The position numbers and the translations under genes are program-made. Shown in pieces: positions 24,793 through 33,630 of a stretch of DNA of 34,902 bases. A model generated the notes under the pieces. The model saw nothing but the letters and a program-made list of their open reading frames with translations. It ran no database searches and was not told the origin of the DNA. Source of the stretch: QHVT01 sp036387915 (GTDB lineage: Bacteria > Acidobacteriota > Thermoanaerobaculia > Gp7-AA8). Position 1 is the first letter of the stretch. Each line of letters begins with the position of its first letter. The stretch covers positions 1 to 34,902 of the forward strand of contig DASVSV010000473.1 in assembly GCA_036387915.1 (NCBI GenBank). Direction: 5' to 3'.

Positions 24793-25246
24793 TCATCCAC
24801 ACCGCGGTGGGCAACGAGCCCGCGTTTCTCGGCCGGCCGCCCAACGGCAGTTCGCGCCGAATCCTCGGGCGAGCAGCTCAGAAGCACAGCGCGAGGCGAC
24901 CTCCGCAATGTCAAGACGTGCGACCTCGCGTTGCACAGGACAAAACAACGTCCTTCTCGTTGGCTCTGCTCCCGCCAAAGCGCGGTCGATGAGCGTGAGC
25001 CGTCGACCAAATCGGCCGCGCCGGCGGAGCGCCTGTCGCGTTGCGGCACGTCTACTAAATCTTGGACCCTCGAAGTCGGAAGCTAGCATTCGAGAGTAGA
25101 ATCTGGCCAGTTCAACGCATGATCTCCGTCCGATCGCAGGCGACCGCCTACGCGAAGCGATGGTGTGACCCTTGACTCGGGAGATGGAGAATGAACGCAC
25201 GTATTCAGGTTAAATGTGGCGCATGCTGGACACGCTCGGAGAGAAC

Positions 25247-25827
25247 ATGCACCCCGTAGCACGCCCCGGCACGCGGCCAAAACATCGTCGGATCAACGTT
25301 GCCGTAGTTGGGGTTGGCAACTGCGCGAGCACTCTTGTACAGGGAATATCGTATTACACGCAGGAACCAGGAGCGCCTGGGCTCATTCATCGATCCATCG
25401 CCGATTATACCGCGAGTAGCCTCCATGTCCGGGTAGCCTTTGATGTTAATAGCTCAAAAATCGGAAAGCGCATCGACGAGGCAATATTCGCACAACCGAC
25501 TGCACTGCCATCTTCGCGAAGCGTATTCACTGTAAGGGTTTGGTCATGCCAGGGCCCGTTCTCGATGGCGTCTCGAGAAGATTGGAAGGCTCCGTGAGAC
25601 CGCACCGTTTACGAAAGTCGCTTCCCGCCTGGCGGCGCTTTGTGATCCAACAACTCCTAGAGAATCGCGTTGATATTCTCGTCTCCTACCTTCCAGGTGG
25701 CTCACAACAAGCAAGCGTTTTCTATGCGGAGTGCGCTCTGCAGGCACGGGTTGCTTTCGCAAATGAACGGTCGCGATGCTCTGCGCGAAACATCGGCGGC
25801 GACTGCATGTTGTCGGCCGATGCGTAA
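25247..25827 (+). pseudogene. Frameshifted, truncated myo-inositol-1-phosphate synthase
   Basis: Start ATG 25247 has GGAGA upstream. The first frame reads INVAVVGVGNCASTLVQGIS, YYTQ, later VRVAFDVNSSKIGKRIDEAI and FAQP, matching the NAD-binding N-terminus of inositol-3-phosphate synthase. Near 25498 the match moves to another frame: DCTAIFAKRI, LVMPGPVLDGVS, then VDILVSYLPGGSQQASVFYA and ECALQARVAFAN. All of these fit the family in order. The match stops near 25780. The C-terminal half (GGNxDFxNM region) is absent, and a carbamoyltransferase end follows. MIPS makes inositol phosphate from glucose-6-phosphate. This copy should be inactive unless the shift is a sequencing error, and even then it is truncated. 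Confidence 0.75.
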
Positions 25828-25837
25828 CGCTCGGAAT

Positions 25838-26173
25838 GCCGACGAAGGGGTGCTCCGCACCGTGGAGGCGATACTCGCCACGAAAGTGGCTGCTGCCGTG
25901 CTGACCGATCGGATTTTCGCGATTTTCGCGGATGCTGCCGCCCGACATCTTCCCAGAGGTGCACCGCTGAGTATTTCGGGCGGGTGCGGTCTGAATTGCC
26001 AGTGGAACGAGCGGTGGCGGCTAAACGAACACTTTTCCTCCGTCTTCGTGCCGCCCTGCGCAAATGATTCCGGATCGGCGGTCTGCACGGCGATTGATGC
26101 TCAGGATCATTTGACCGGTGACCCTCATATCGAGCGGGATGTGTACTGCGGTCTTCCGTTAGGAATCTTTTAA
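25838..26173 (+). pseudogene. C-terminal fragment of a carbamoyltransferase (NodU/CmcH-like)
   Basis: The plus-strand frame ending at the TAA 26171-26173 reads LPRGAPLSISGGCGLNCQWN, then HFSSVFVPPCANDSGSAVCT, AIDAQDHLTGDPHIERDVYC. SGGCGLNC and VPPCANDSGSA.GTA are landmark blocks of the carbamoyltransferase C-terminal domain, which transfers carbamoyl phosphate to sugar or antibiotic hydroxyls. The N-terminal catalytic domain is missing, and the fragment is joined to the inositol synthase fragment. Its stop overlaps the epimerase start (TAATG), so the two genes were once translationally coupled in a glycan operon. Confidence 0.72.
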
Positions 26174-27234
26174 TGAACATTGGTATCGTCGTCGGAACAC
26201 GCCCTCATGTCGGTAAGATTTATTCATTACAGAAGGCGGCAATGGAACTAGCAGGTAATTGCTGTATCCTCCATACGAATCAGCACTATGATTATGAAAT
26301 GCACCAACTCCTGTTCGACGAGTTGGGGTATGCCCCGGATGAGGTCATGGAGAAATACAGCATCGGCAATGCTGTCGACTGGGTCATGGAAATGATTAAG
26401 CGACATCAGCTTGATTTTATTTTTCTACAAGGCGACTCAGCTCCTGCCCTAGTGGGTTCGGTCGCTGCGATCTATTCTGACATAGGGATCGGGCATATGG
26501 AATCAGGCCTTAGGGCGAATGACACATTGATGATTGAGGAGCGGAATCGAGTAATCGCAGACAGTGCAAGCCATTACCTATTCTGTTATTGTGAAGAGCA
26601 CGCAGAAAACCTTCGTAAGAGCAAATCTTTACGTGGCAAGATCTTCGTTGTGGGAAATCCGACAGTTGATCTGATTAATGAGATTCGTCCAAGGTTACAT
26701 GCTCACGAATGCCCTCCTTATATTTATGTCACTCTACACAGAAGGGAGCTCACAGAAGATTCTGAGAAGTTATGCGAAGTTCTTGATGGGATAGCTCAGG
26801 CTTCTCGAGAGCTAGATCTTGATATCATTTTTCCGATACATCCTCGAACGCGTCAGGCATTTGTTAATCTAGGAATAGATCCCCATGCGCATCTGGGGTC
26901 AAGAGCAGAGCTACTGTCGCCGGTCGGGACGATTGATTCTCTTAGCTATATCGCCAATGCACGTATCGTAGTGACCGATAGTGGTTGCATTCAGGAAGAG
27001 GCCTGCATTCTCGGCACACCGTGCGTGACAGCAAGGAAGAGCACAGAAAGGCCAGAGACATTAAGAGTTGGCGCCAATATCTTGAGTGAGTGTTCGAGAA
27101 TGAGCGTCGTTGATAATGTTCGACGCGCAAATGAAATGACTTTGAATTGGACGCACCCGTACGGGAACGGTTCTGCGGCCAAGGATGCGGTAGAAATCGT
27201 AATGACTAGCTATAAGAGTATACGAAACTATTAG
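26173..27234 (+). CDS. UDP-N-acetylglucosamine 2-epimerase (non-hydrolysing type)
   Basis: 353 residues, typical length. It interconverts UDP-GlcNAc and UDP-ManNAc for surface polysaccharide. Motifs are VVGTRPHVGKI (6-16, usually GTRPExIK), LQGDSAPAL (about 95-103), GHMESGLR (about 117-124), VTLHRREL (about 197-204, catalytic His region), IFPIHPRTR, then TDSGCIQEEACILGTPCVTA, RKSTERPET and YGNGSAA. Substitutions in the first motif and in HRREL (usually HRxEN) suggest a diverged substrate. The gene is visibly more AT-rich than the chromosome before the tRNA, suggesting transfer. It begins one base inside the stop of the carbamoyltransferase fragment and appears intact. Confidence 0.9.
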   Translation: MNIGIVVGTRPHVGKIYSLQKAAMELAGNCCILHTNQHYDYEMHQLLFDELGYAPDEVMEKYSIGNAVDWVMEMIKRHQLDFIFLQGDSAPALVGSVAAIYSDIGIGHMESGLRANDTLMIEERNRVIADSASHYLFCYCEEHAENLRKSKSLRGKIFVVGNPTVDLINEIRPRLHAHECPPYIYVTLHRRELTEDSEKLCEVLDGIAQASRELDLDIIFPIHPRTRQAFVNLGIDPHAHLGSRAELLSPVGTIDSLSYIANARIVVTDSGCIQEEACILGTPCVTARKSTERPETLRVGANILSECSRMSVVDNVRRANEMTLNWTHPYGNGSAAKDAVEIVMTSYKSIRNY

Positions 27235-27293
27235 TTATGACTTTGGGGTTGTCCCGCCCGCTGTTGAAACTATGCGGCGGCTCGGGTGACATT

Positions 27294-27450
27294 CTACGCG
27301 ACGTTCTCCACTGACACACCGAGCCCGAGTCGTTGGTCACGCGCGCGGAGTGCTGCCACGAAGCGCGGCATGTCGGTGCACCCCCTTCAGGCGCCGGAAG
27401 CCCTTCACAGCTTCGAGGACACCGGCTGCCACCCAGCGAAGCCATCATCT
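27294..27450 (-). pseudogene. Remnant of a transposase C-terminus
   Basis: On the minus strand, reading from about 27450, a TGA is followed by WLRWVAAGVLEAVKGFRRLK. After a frame change near 27384 it continues DMPRFVAALRARDQRLGLGV and SVENVA, then a stop at 27294. The RWVAAG.LEA.KGFRR..G block followed by MP.LVAALR resembles C-termini of IS256/mutator-type transposases. The family assignment is from memory and tentative. Stops and a frameshift make it non-functional. The rest of the 27235-27710 gap shows no gene. Confidence 0.4.
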
Positions 27451-27710
27451 GCCCGCCGCGCCACCGCTTCCACATTTCGCTACACGTGGCGGGTACGGCT
27501 CAGCAGGCCCTTCGTGCCCACCAGAGTTCCGCGAGCGCGAGCGATCGGAGTGTGGGAGATTCAACAACGAGGGACGGACCGGCTGCGCGAGCCTTCTTCT
27601 GGCGGCTCCTTTACTGAGAGGCGTGTTTACCTCGGCTTGGTCACCACTCGTATTACTATGAGCGGCGACGGAACCGCCGCTTCAATTTTTCAACAGTCAG
27701 GAGAGCACCC

Positions 27711-28511
27711 ATGATTTTAGATGTAGCACCCTGGAAGTCAGAACCTGTATTTTGCCTAACGTCTGACATTGACTGGGCATCGGACGCCTCGATACGCTTC
27801 TTTCATGAATCAACTCATAGTACTGACTTTCCAATTTCGTATTTCATAACCCATGACAGTGAGTACTTATCCACTTTAAGCGATGATGCGGTTGAATTTG
27901 GGATACATCCAAATTTTTTGGCCGGCAGCTCTCATGGCGACTCATTTGATGAGGTGATTAATACATGCCGCGCTTATGTGTCGGCTCCCTCGTTCTTTCG
28001 CTGCCATAAATACTTTGATGTCGATGACACCATCATTAAGTTACTTAATGTCGGTTTCAAATTTGATTCGAATCTTTGTACGTTGATGGATACTGAGTTG
28101 AAGCCTTTAACGCACCGGCTTGGTCATACGCGCTTGCCGGTCTTCTGGGAAGATGGAGCGCACCTTACCCATGGATTTCCACTAGACTTTAATGCGTTCG
28201 ATAACTCAGCCTTTCTGTCTCCGGGTTTGAAAATACTCAATATGCATCCCATGCATTATACGCTTAATACCCCGACCCAGTCATTTGCCAGAAGCATCAA
28301 GGATAATACGGAAAGAAGCGATTGGAATACGTTTTCCGATAGCGATATTAAGCGCCTCGAACACGGCGGGAGGGGGATTCGAAATTTTATTGATGAAATG
28401 TTAGCGTGGATACGGGATCGCAACTTCGTCAGAATGTCCCTTACGGATATCTATCACGTGCATATGCAACATATCGTGCCCTCCGAGGTTCACCACCCCC
28501 TGCACCTTTAG
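27711..28511 (+). CDS. WbmS-like polysaccharide deacetylase-fold protein
   Basis: 266 residues. AGGAGA lies 7 bases before the ATG. The start VFCLTSDIDWASD (13-25) resembles the TSDxD opening of NodB-like WbmS-type proteins. PISYFITHD (41-49) and VEFGIHPNF (61-69) fit the fold's second strand and metal-binding His region. The canonical HxxxH spacing is not clear, so activity may differ. Such proteins occur in O-antigen and capsule clusters. The gene is AT-rich like the epimerase. There is no signal peptide, so a cytoplasmic role on lipid-linked or nucleotide sugars is possible. It is preceded by about 470 bases of decayed DNA. Confidence 0.65.
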   Translation: MILDVAPWKSEPVFCLTSDIDWASDASIRFFHESTHSTDFPISYFITHDSEYLSTLSDDAVEFGIHPNFLAGSSHGDSFDEVINTCRAYVSAPSFFRCHKYFDVDDTIIKLLNVGFKFDSNLCTLMDTELKPLTHRLGHTRLPVFWEDGAHLTHGFPLDFNAFDNSAFLSPGLKILNMHPMHYTLNTPTQSFARSIKDNTERSDWNTFSDSDIKRLEHGGRGIRNFIDEMLAWIRDRNFVRMSLTDIYHVHMQHIVPSEVHHPLHL

Positions 28512-28578
28512 GTGTGCCTCCACTTGCACCCGCGTAAACTTCATTCCTCATCCTCCATGTGTCTACCGGAAAGCGTAA

Positions 28579-28692
28579 TGCCTCAGTCATAGCCTCAGGG
28601 CCGGCCTAACGACGGCGGCGGCGAAGGCGGGCAAGTCGGAGCGCGCGATCATGGCGCAGACGGGCCACCGCCCCGTGATGACCCACGTACGC
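28579..28692 (+). pseudogene. Fragment of a tyrosine recombinase (phage-type integrase)
   Basis: A short plus-strand frame after a TAA at 28576 reads HSLRAGLTTAAAKAGKSERA and then IMAQTGHRPVMTHVR. HSLRAG is the H-x-x-R catalytic box and TGHR the second His/Arg box of tyrosine recombinases. Relatives continue with a VRRYIR-type strand and the catalytic Tyr, which here is lost. The N-terminal two-thirds is absent. It is a vestige of a mobile element in the island between the deacetylase-like and radical SAM genes. The remaining 28512-28855 sequence has no other gene. Confidence 0.75.
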
Positions 28693-28855
28693 CCCGCACG
28701 GAGCCCTGCAGCCCCATCTCGCGCATCTTCGACTTCGGCCCTTGCCCCGGCACCAAATCTGGGCGCATGACTTCGTGGCGACCGGAGTGGTCGTGGATGG
28801 TTGAGGCAGCTTGAGGTGAGGACGCTATTTATCACGCCGGCAAGCCCCTGGGAGA

Positions 28856-30109
28856 ATGACTACAATGAGAGCTTCAAAGGAACACTCGGGGAAAGCTCCT
28901 GAAGCGGGAAGTCTTCCACTCTTTGGAGGAGGCGAAGGTGCTCATCGAACAGTGGCGGTGGAGACGGTGACCAACCCAGTAGATGTCAGCGGGTCCGCCA
29001 AACGATTACTGAACACTGCGCTCGCCCGTGCTTCTCTGGCACAAGGCGATCCGCACGTCGAAGCCTTACCCCGAGTCCTCTTCGTCGAACTCACGCGCTT
29101 CTGTAACCTCTCTTGCCCGATGTGCCGCGAGCGAGGCACGATTCCCATGAATCAGCGCATGAGTCGAGACCTTTTCGAGCGCATCGCCCAGGAGTTGTTT
29201 CCCACCGCCGAGCTCGTCGATCTTCGAGGATGGGGAGAAAGCCTTATCCTCCCAGAGTTCCCCGAACGGGCGCGGCGAGTCCGTTTTGAGGGGTGCGACT
29301 TGCGGGTCGTGACGAACCTCTCCTTCAAGCGGCCAGCCGCACTGGAGCTGCTCGCTGACTTGGAGGCTTACGTAAGCTTCTCTATTGATGCTGCTTCACC
29401 CGAACTGGTTCGGTGGATCAGGGGCGGAGCCGACATTGGCCGTATCGTTGCCAACATCAAGCAGCTCGCCGAGGCATATCGCCAGCGTGGCTTGGAGGAC
29501 CGGCTGTGCGCTTACGTGGCGTGTCAGCGGCCGGCGATTGAGGAACTCCCCGCCCTCCTTGAGCTGTTGGCAGACGCCGGAGTCACACGAATGCTGCTCG
29601 CGCCGGTTAGGGTAAGTGCCGACAGTCCTCTCAGCCTGTGCGGCACCGGAGAGCGGCTTCAAGGGCTCCTCTCCCAAGTCAGCGAGCGAGCGACCGTGCT
29701 AGGCGTCGAGGTGGGGCTCGCAGCGTCTCTCTTTGAAGGCCACTGGCCACGTGAGGATTCCACGCCCTGTAGTCATCCCTGGTACTACTGCTATCTGGCC
29801 TACGACGGACGCGTGGGCTTCTGTGACCACCTCATAGGCCCCCACGGTGACCCGTACATAATGGGCGACCTGCGCAAGAACTCGTTTCAACAGATCTGGA
29901 ACGGTCCCGGCTGGCAGCAACTGCGCGCCGAACACTTGGGGCTGCGGCGAGCGGAGGCACCGCTGTTCGCAGAGTGCGCGTGGTGCTACCGCAACCGCCA
30001 TATCGACTTCGAGCATGTCCTTGACCCGGAGCTCGCAGGTGCACGCACGCTCTTGGCGTCGATTTCGCCTCTGAGCCAGTCGCAGCGCCGATCGATTGAC
30101 GAGGGGTGA
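28856..30109 (+). CDS. Radical SAM protein with SPASM-type C-terminus
   Basis: 417 residues (the ATG at 28865 is an alternative with better spacing to GGGAGA). The radical SAM 4Fe-4S motif CNLSCPMC is at 83-90, inside VLFVELTRFCNLSCPMCRER. DLRGWGES (about 123-130) and VSFSIDAAS follow the fold. The C-terminal SPASM-like region has Cys in CSHPWYYC, GFCDH and CAWCYRNRH, with the usual MGDLRKNSFQQIWNG block. Such enzymes modify peptides, sugars or other small substrates with auxiliary clusters. Nothing nearby shows a precursor peptide, and the HAD phosphatase and glycosyltransferases point to sugar or nucleoside-type chemistry. Its last codons belong to the 122-bp repeat. Confidence 0.88.
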   Translation: MTTMRASKEHSGKAPEAGSLPLFGGGEGAHRTVAVETVTNPVDVSGSAKRLLNTALARASLAQGDPHVEALPRVLFVELTRFCNLSCPMCRERGTIPMNQRMSRDLFERIAQELFPTAELVDLRGWGESLILPEFPERARRVRFEGCDLRVVTNLSFKRPAALELLADLEAYVSFSIDAASPELVRWIRGGADIGRIVANIKQLAEAYRQRGLEDRLCAYVACQRPAIEELPALLELLADAGVTRMLLAPVRVSADSPLSLCGTGERLQGLLSQVSERATVLGVEVGLAASLFEGHWPREDSTPCSHPWYYCYLAYDGRVGFCDHLIGPHGDPYIMGDLRKNSFQQIWNGPGWQQLRAEHLGLRRAEAPLFAECAWCYRNRHIDFEHVLDPELAGARTLLASISPLSQSQRRSIDEG

Positions 30110-30201
30110 CCTCGGCTGGGGATCGGCACTCTTCCCTTGCAGAAGAAGACTCCAAACCGTAAGGTGGCCCATGATTAGCGATGAATTGCCTGAACTCAGT
30201 C
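30080..30201 (+). repeat. 122-bp repeat, copy 1 (radical SAM end, leader and HAD start)
   Basis: This stretch covers the last codons of the radical SAM gene, the 61-base gap and the first ten codons of the HAD gene. An inverted copy lies at 33631-33751. By hand alignment they differ at about nine bases and one single-base indel, with the 27 bases starting at the HAD ATT codon identical. Homology ends sharply on both sides. Confidence 0.9.
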
Positions 30202-30905
30202 GGGTTGAAGCGATCACTTTCGACTTTTACAACACCCTGATCTTTGAACGTGAGGGGCGAGGTCGCGGGCGGCTCCTCGTGGAGTATCTACAGACCCACG
30301 GACTGCGACCTGTTCCTTGGGAACATCGCTTCCTCCATGACGTCTTCGATGGTCACGACACCGAGTACTCCCCCGAAGCTCCCCAAGACCAAACGGAGGC
30401 GTACTACGCTTTACTTGCCCAGCGTGTCTTCGAAAGACTAGAAGTGCCGGCGTCTCACGAGGCCGTGTCTCAGCATGCCTCGTCGATATGGCAGATCCTT
30501 GGTCCCGCGTGCTTCGACGTGTTCCCCGACGCTTTGGGGGCGCTTCAGAAGCTAAGGGCGGAAGGCTATCCGCTCGCTGTGATCTCGAACTGGGAGTGTG
30601 GGCTCCGCCACTTCTGCACTGAGCTGGGGCTGTCTGAGTACTTCGAGCACATCCTTGGCTCCGCTGAGCTGGGAGTAGCGAAGCCAGATGAGCGCATCTT
30701 CGCCGACGCCTGTTCCCGGCTCGGAGTTCCTGCGGACCGAGTACTCCACGTCGGTGACACACTTACCGACGATTACCTCGGGGGGGAGGCTTCTGGGCTT
30801 CTTGTGGCTCTTCTAGATCGAAATCCGGGGGTAGAGTATCGTGCGGCCCGAGTGATCCACACACTCGATGAGCTACCTGGCATGCTCAGACATATGCCCG
30901 GCTAA
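30171..30905 (+). CDS. HAD-superfamily phosphatase
   Basis: 244 residues from ATG 30171, with AAGGTGG upstream. All four HAD motifs are visible: ITFDFYNTL (15-23, nucleophile Asp18), VISNWECGL (about 137-145, motif II Ser), GVAKPDERIF (about 170-179, motif III Lys) and HVGDTLTDDYLGG (about 193-205, motif IV Asp pair). A helical cap (about 30-110) places it among haloacid-dehalogenase-like phosphatases. Tyr two residues after the nucleophile is as in L-2-haloacid dehalogenase relatives, but a sugar or nucleotide phosphate substrate is likelier in this setting. It follows the radical SAM gene by 61 bases. Confidence 0.9.
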   Translation: MISDELPELSRVEAITFDFYNTLIFEREGRGRGRLLVEYLQTHGLRPVPWEHRFLHDVFDGHDTEYSPEAPQDQTEAYYALLAQRVFERLEVPASHEAVSQHASSIWQILGPACFDVFPDALGALQKLRAEGYPLAVISNWECGLRHFCTELGLSEYFEHILGSAELGVAKPDERIFADACSRLGVPADRVLHVGDTLTDDYLGGEASGLLVALLDRNPGVEYRAARVIHTLDELPGMLRHMPG

Positions 30906-30972
30906 CGACCAAGGCCGCGCCACCCGACGAGCATATCTGCGTCGGGGCGCCTGAAAGCCGCTAGATACGAGT

Positions 30973-31170
30973 TCAATCGAGCAGATCGCTCCCTGAGAGG
31001 ACAACCGAGAGGATCGCAATCGGCTCGCCGCCCCGCCTGACTCTCGCCTCCGCCGCCGCCCTAACGATCGCGTCGGTGTGGACGTCCGCAAGCAACAGGA
31101 CCACGGCACCTCGCAGAGACCCCGCCGGTCGGGCGCCAATAATGGACGGGTGGCGACCAAAATGCTCAAG
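30973..31170 (-). pseudogene. Possible phosphoribosyltransferase-like remnant
   Basis: On the minus strand a frame ending at 30973 reads LTLEHFGRHPSIIGARPAGS, LRGAVVLLLADVHTDAIVRA, AAEARVRRGGEPIAI and LSVVLSGSDLLD. The VVLLLADVHT...AAAEA segment recalls the PRPP loop of type I phosphoribosyltransferases (VLLVDDVxTTG). It has no plausible start and is broken upstream. The rest of the 30906-31709 gap (about 800 bases) holds only weak open frames on both strands that I cannot assign. Confidence 0.25.
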
Positions 31171-31709
31171 AGTCAGCGCCGGGAGCGTGGAGCACGCGCT
31201 CGGGCAGCTTCCAGTCCCTTCGCCTCGTGTCGATCATTGGGGCTTCTCGCCAATCGCGAGTTTCGATAGTGCCGAACAGATGGGGGGGGCACCGCTCAAC
31301 AAGTATCGAGGTCCGAGCCTTATCATCGCACTGTCGCGCAGCCCTCACTTTGGCACCCGGCTGAGCGCTACTCAGTGATCGGTGCCCAGGCGTATCCGGT
31401 CCTGACTGCCGCCGCGGAACTGTCGCGCCGTCTGCTCGAAAGAGACTCCCGAGGAGGCTTCCTCCTTCAGCTTGACGCCAGCCGGGACGGTCGCCGAGCG
31501 TGAAGCTGGGCACAAACCAGATCGCATACCATGCCTTGGAGGTCTTGGAGCCGACACTCAGGGCATCCCAGCCGGATAGGTCGGTGTGCGGGCGCCCCCG
31601 TCGTGTTGCCAGGCTTTTCCGCCCGCAGGGCGGTTGCTTCAGCCGCTCCATCGGCAACTTCGATACATTGGATCATCTAATGACCAATAGCGTGATCCTA
31701 TACTGACGG

Positions 31710-32450
31710 CTACAGTGGGCCCGTAGCCTCACTTGCGTTGATAGATTCTTTCGCATTCATGATGTCAAGAAATAACGTCGCCACTGCTTTCCGTGCTTGT
31801 GTATGCCCCTCTCCTTTCCACAACCCATTCGACACCTTAAAGTCTCTTTCTCTTCCGACTGTTTTAACAATATAGTTATTGAATCCGTAGATTTTATTCG
31901 AGAGTGACAAGGCAATATCATCTCCCCTGTTTGAGTAAATACCATATTGGTGCCTTAGACCCAGCATCCTTAGAATGGGCCCCTTCGCACACATATGTAA
32001 TCTTCCGAATGCAATATCAGTTTCAAGTATGTCCTCATTGGTCTCTCGCGCGTCGGTTCTAGCAAACTCGATTTCCCCGTTAGTGCTCCGGATGATATCC
32101 CGACCTTGGATGCTCACAACGGATTCAGGATGCTTCATCAACACATCGGAAAAGACCCGCAACAATTCCAAATTGTCAACCACCAAATCGTCATCCTGAA
32201 AATAGTAAAACTTAGTATTGTACAGCAATGACGCTACGTGCCTGGCGAAACAATAGAAGTTCTCCCCTGAGTTGATAGTAACTGCATGCTTAAAAGCAAC
32301 ACCTCTCAAATCCGGATTATTATTGAATACGACGATATTGGTCGGGGGTAATGTATTGTCACGCAATGTATCAATGATCGTCGAGATATACCCCAATCTC
32401 TCCTCCCAGTAGCAGAGTATGATTGCAGTTATCGTGTCGTCGCTATTCAT
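31710..32450 (-). CDS. Glycosyltransferase-like protein (GT-A fold)
   Basis: 246 residues, AT-rich. It begins MNSDDTITAIILCYWEERLG, a GT-A-like first strand. NIVVFNNNPDL (38-48) and FYYFQDDDLVV (81-91, DxD-like metal/nucleotide-sugar site at 86-88) follow. A C-terminal GDDIALSL block recalls GT64/exostosin-like enzymes, in which a late Asp is important. No membrane segments. It probably adds a sugar to a lipid-linked or nucleotide-activated glycan. It is downstream of the GT2 gene on the same strand, after a 236-base gap with no clear gene. The low GC is shared with the epimerase and deacetylase-like genes. Confidence 0.75.
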   Translation of the reverse strand: MNSDDTITAIILCYWEERLGYISTIIDTLRDNTLPPTNIVVFNNNPDLRGVAFKHAVTINSGENFYCFARHVASLLYNTKFYYFQDDDLVVDNLELLRVFSDVLMKHPESVVSIQGRDIIRSTNGEIEFARTDARETNEDILETDIAFGRLHMCAKGPILRMLGLRHQYGIYSNRGDDIALSLSNKIYGFNNYIVKTVGRERDFKVSNGLWKGEGHTQARKAVATLFLDIMNAKESINASEATGPL

Positions 32451-32686
32451 CGCATCTCAAGCCTTTCTTGTGGCCAGCATCAGCTTCCGAGAGTCACACC
32501 ATGAATGATGCCATATATGAGATCCCGGCTCGCGTATCAACGCAAACTTAAAATATTGAGGGCTAAGAAGATCGAGGTAGTCCGCCGGCGACTTCGTCTG
32601 GCGAGCGGGGTGTCCCCTATCGGAAAACGACCCACGGATGTGTCAGGAGAGCCAATTAACTCGCCCTCCGAGATTCCCAGTACGGT

Positions 32687-33616
32687 TCAGTCTGAATCCC
32701 GGTGGGGCTCGGTGATCCACTGCCGCAACTGCATAGTGTTGAGATCGGCCCATGAAACTGGCATCGGTCTTCCGTTGACTACGGGCGTGAAGTAGGAGTG
32801 ATCCCCGGGTGCCATTTTGCCGATGTAGGAGACATCATCGAAACGGCCAAGTCCCCAGCGCTCGTAAGCGTCCACGAGTGCCACCCGCGTATCGGCTATC
32901 TGCTCAAGTCGCCGGGTTCTTGTAATGCCCGCTGTATTTACACGGTACCGGTGAAGCAAGCGTGGGACATGCGCGAAGTTCACGACAGTGGATAGCCCAG
33001 CAATACGCAGGTTGAGGTCGTAGTCGCCGCCGGCGAAGAGGCTGGCCCGATAACCGTCGACCGCCTCAAGTGCTTCCCGCCGGTACAGCTGGCAAAAGTG
33101 GATGAAGTGCAGGTGGAGCAGCGGATCTTCGATCGTGCCCTTGTGCGAGCAGTGGTGTGCGTGAAACAGGGCCTTCTTCCTTTCTATCATTGGGCGTGTC
33201 AGGGCCGTGTCCCACCGCGCGTTGTCCGTATACACCAGTGCTGCGTCGAAGCGCGCTGCCGCCACGCACTGCGCGATGGCATCGGGTTCGATGACATCGT
33301 CAGAGTCGAGTATGAAGATGAACTCTCCCTGTGCGGCGGCAATCCCCGTGTTCAGAGCTGCGCCCGGCCCACCCTGCCGCGACAGCTCAATCACGTCCTT
33401 CTCGACCCCTCGAACCAGGCGAACTCTCTTCTTGAGGGATTCGAGGCTTTCGGCTGTCGAGGCATCATCCACGACAATCAGCTCGATGGCGGGCTTGGGA
33501 TATGTTTGCCGATCGATGCTCGCCATGCATTCGGCGACGAAGTTGGAGTCGGTGTTGCGGTGCGCCACGATGACAGAAACTGTGCGATCATGGTGGCGCG
33601 TTTCTCTTGAAAGCAT
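32687..33616 (-). CDS. Family 2 glycosyltransferase
   Basis: 309 residues from ATG 33616 (MLSRETRHHDRTVSVIVAHR). An in-frame ATG at 33670, inside the inverted repeat copy, would add 18 residues including SDELPELS copied from the HAD leader. GT2 features are VSVIVAHRN (13-21), IELIVVDDAST (44-54), GPGAALNTGIAAAQGEFIFILDSDDVIEP as an ordered block with DSDD at 104-107, and FAGGDYDLNLR (an EDxD-type acceptor region). It transfers a sugar from a nucleotide donor. It is of intermediate GC, unlike the AT-rich glycosyltransferase beside it. The APH-like gene is divergent. Confidence 0.86.
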   Translation of the reverse strand: MLSRETRHHDRTVSVIVAHRNTDSNFVAECMASIDRQTYPKPAIELIVVDDASTAESLESLKKRVRLVRGVEKDVIELSRQGGPGAALNTGIAAAQGEFIFILDSDDVIEPDAIAQCVAAARFDAALVYTDNARWDTALTRPMIERKKALFHAHHCSHKGTIEDPLLHLHFIHFCQLYRREALEAVDGYRASLFAGGDYDLNLRIAGLSTVVNFAHVPRLLHRYRVNTAGITRTRRLEQIADTRVALVDAYERWGLGRFDDVSYIGKMAPGDHSYFTPVVNGRPMPVSWADLNTMQLRQWITEPHRDSD

Positions 33617-33630
33617 ACAGTGTGTCGGAT

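Noticed and set aside
27286..27714. A 142-codon plus-strand frame before the WbmS-like gene
   Set aside because: Opposite the transposase remnant, Arg/Ser/Thr-rich, with no motif.
31166..31657. A 163-codon minus-strand frame and overlapping short plus frames in the 30906-31709 gap
   Set aside because: No domain, no ribosome site and no leader. It overlaps equally open frames on the other strand, so coding is not supported.
32300..32320. TCAAATCC near 32306 considered as a right-end copy of the tRNA 3' end (att site)
   Set aside because: Only 8 bases match and the flanks differ, so it is not a credible attachment-site repeat.
32505..32795. A 96-codon plus-strand frame between the two glycosyltransferases
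   Set aside because: It runs into the antisense of the GT2 gene and has no recognisable domain. It could be a remnant, but nothing supports a product.
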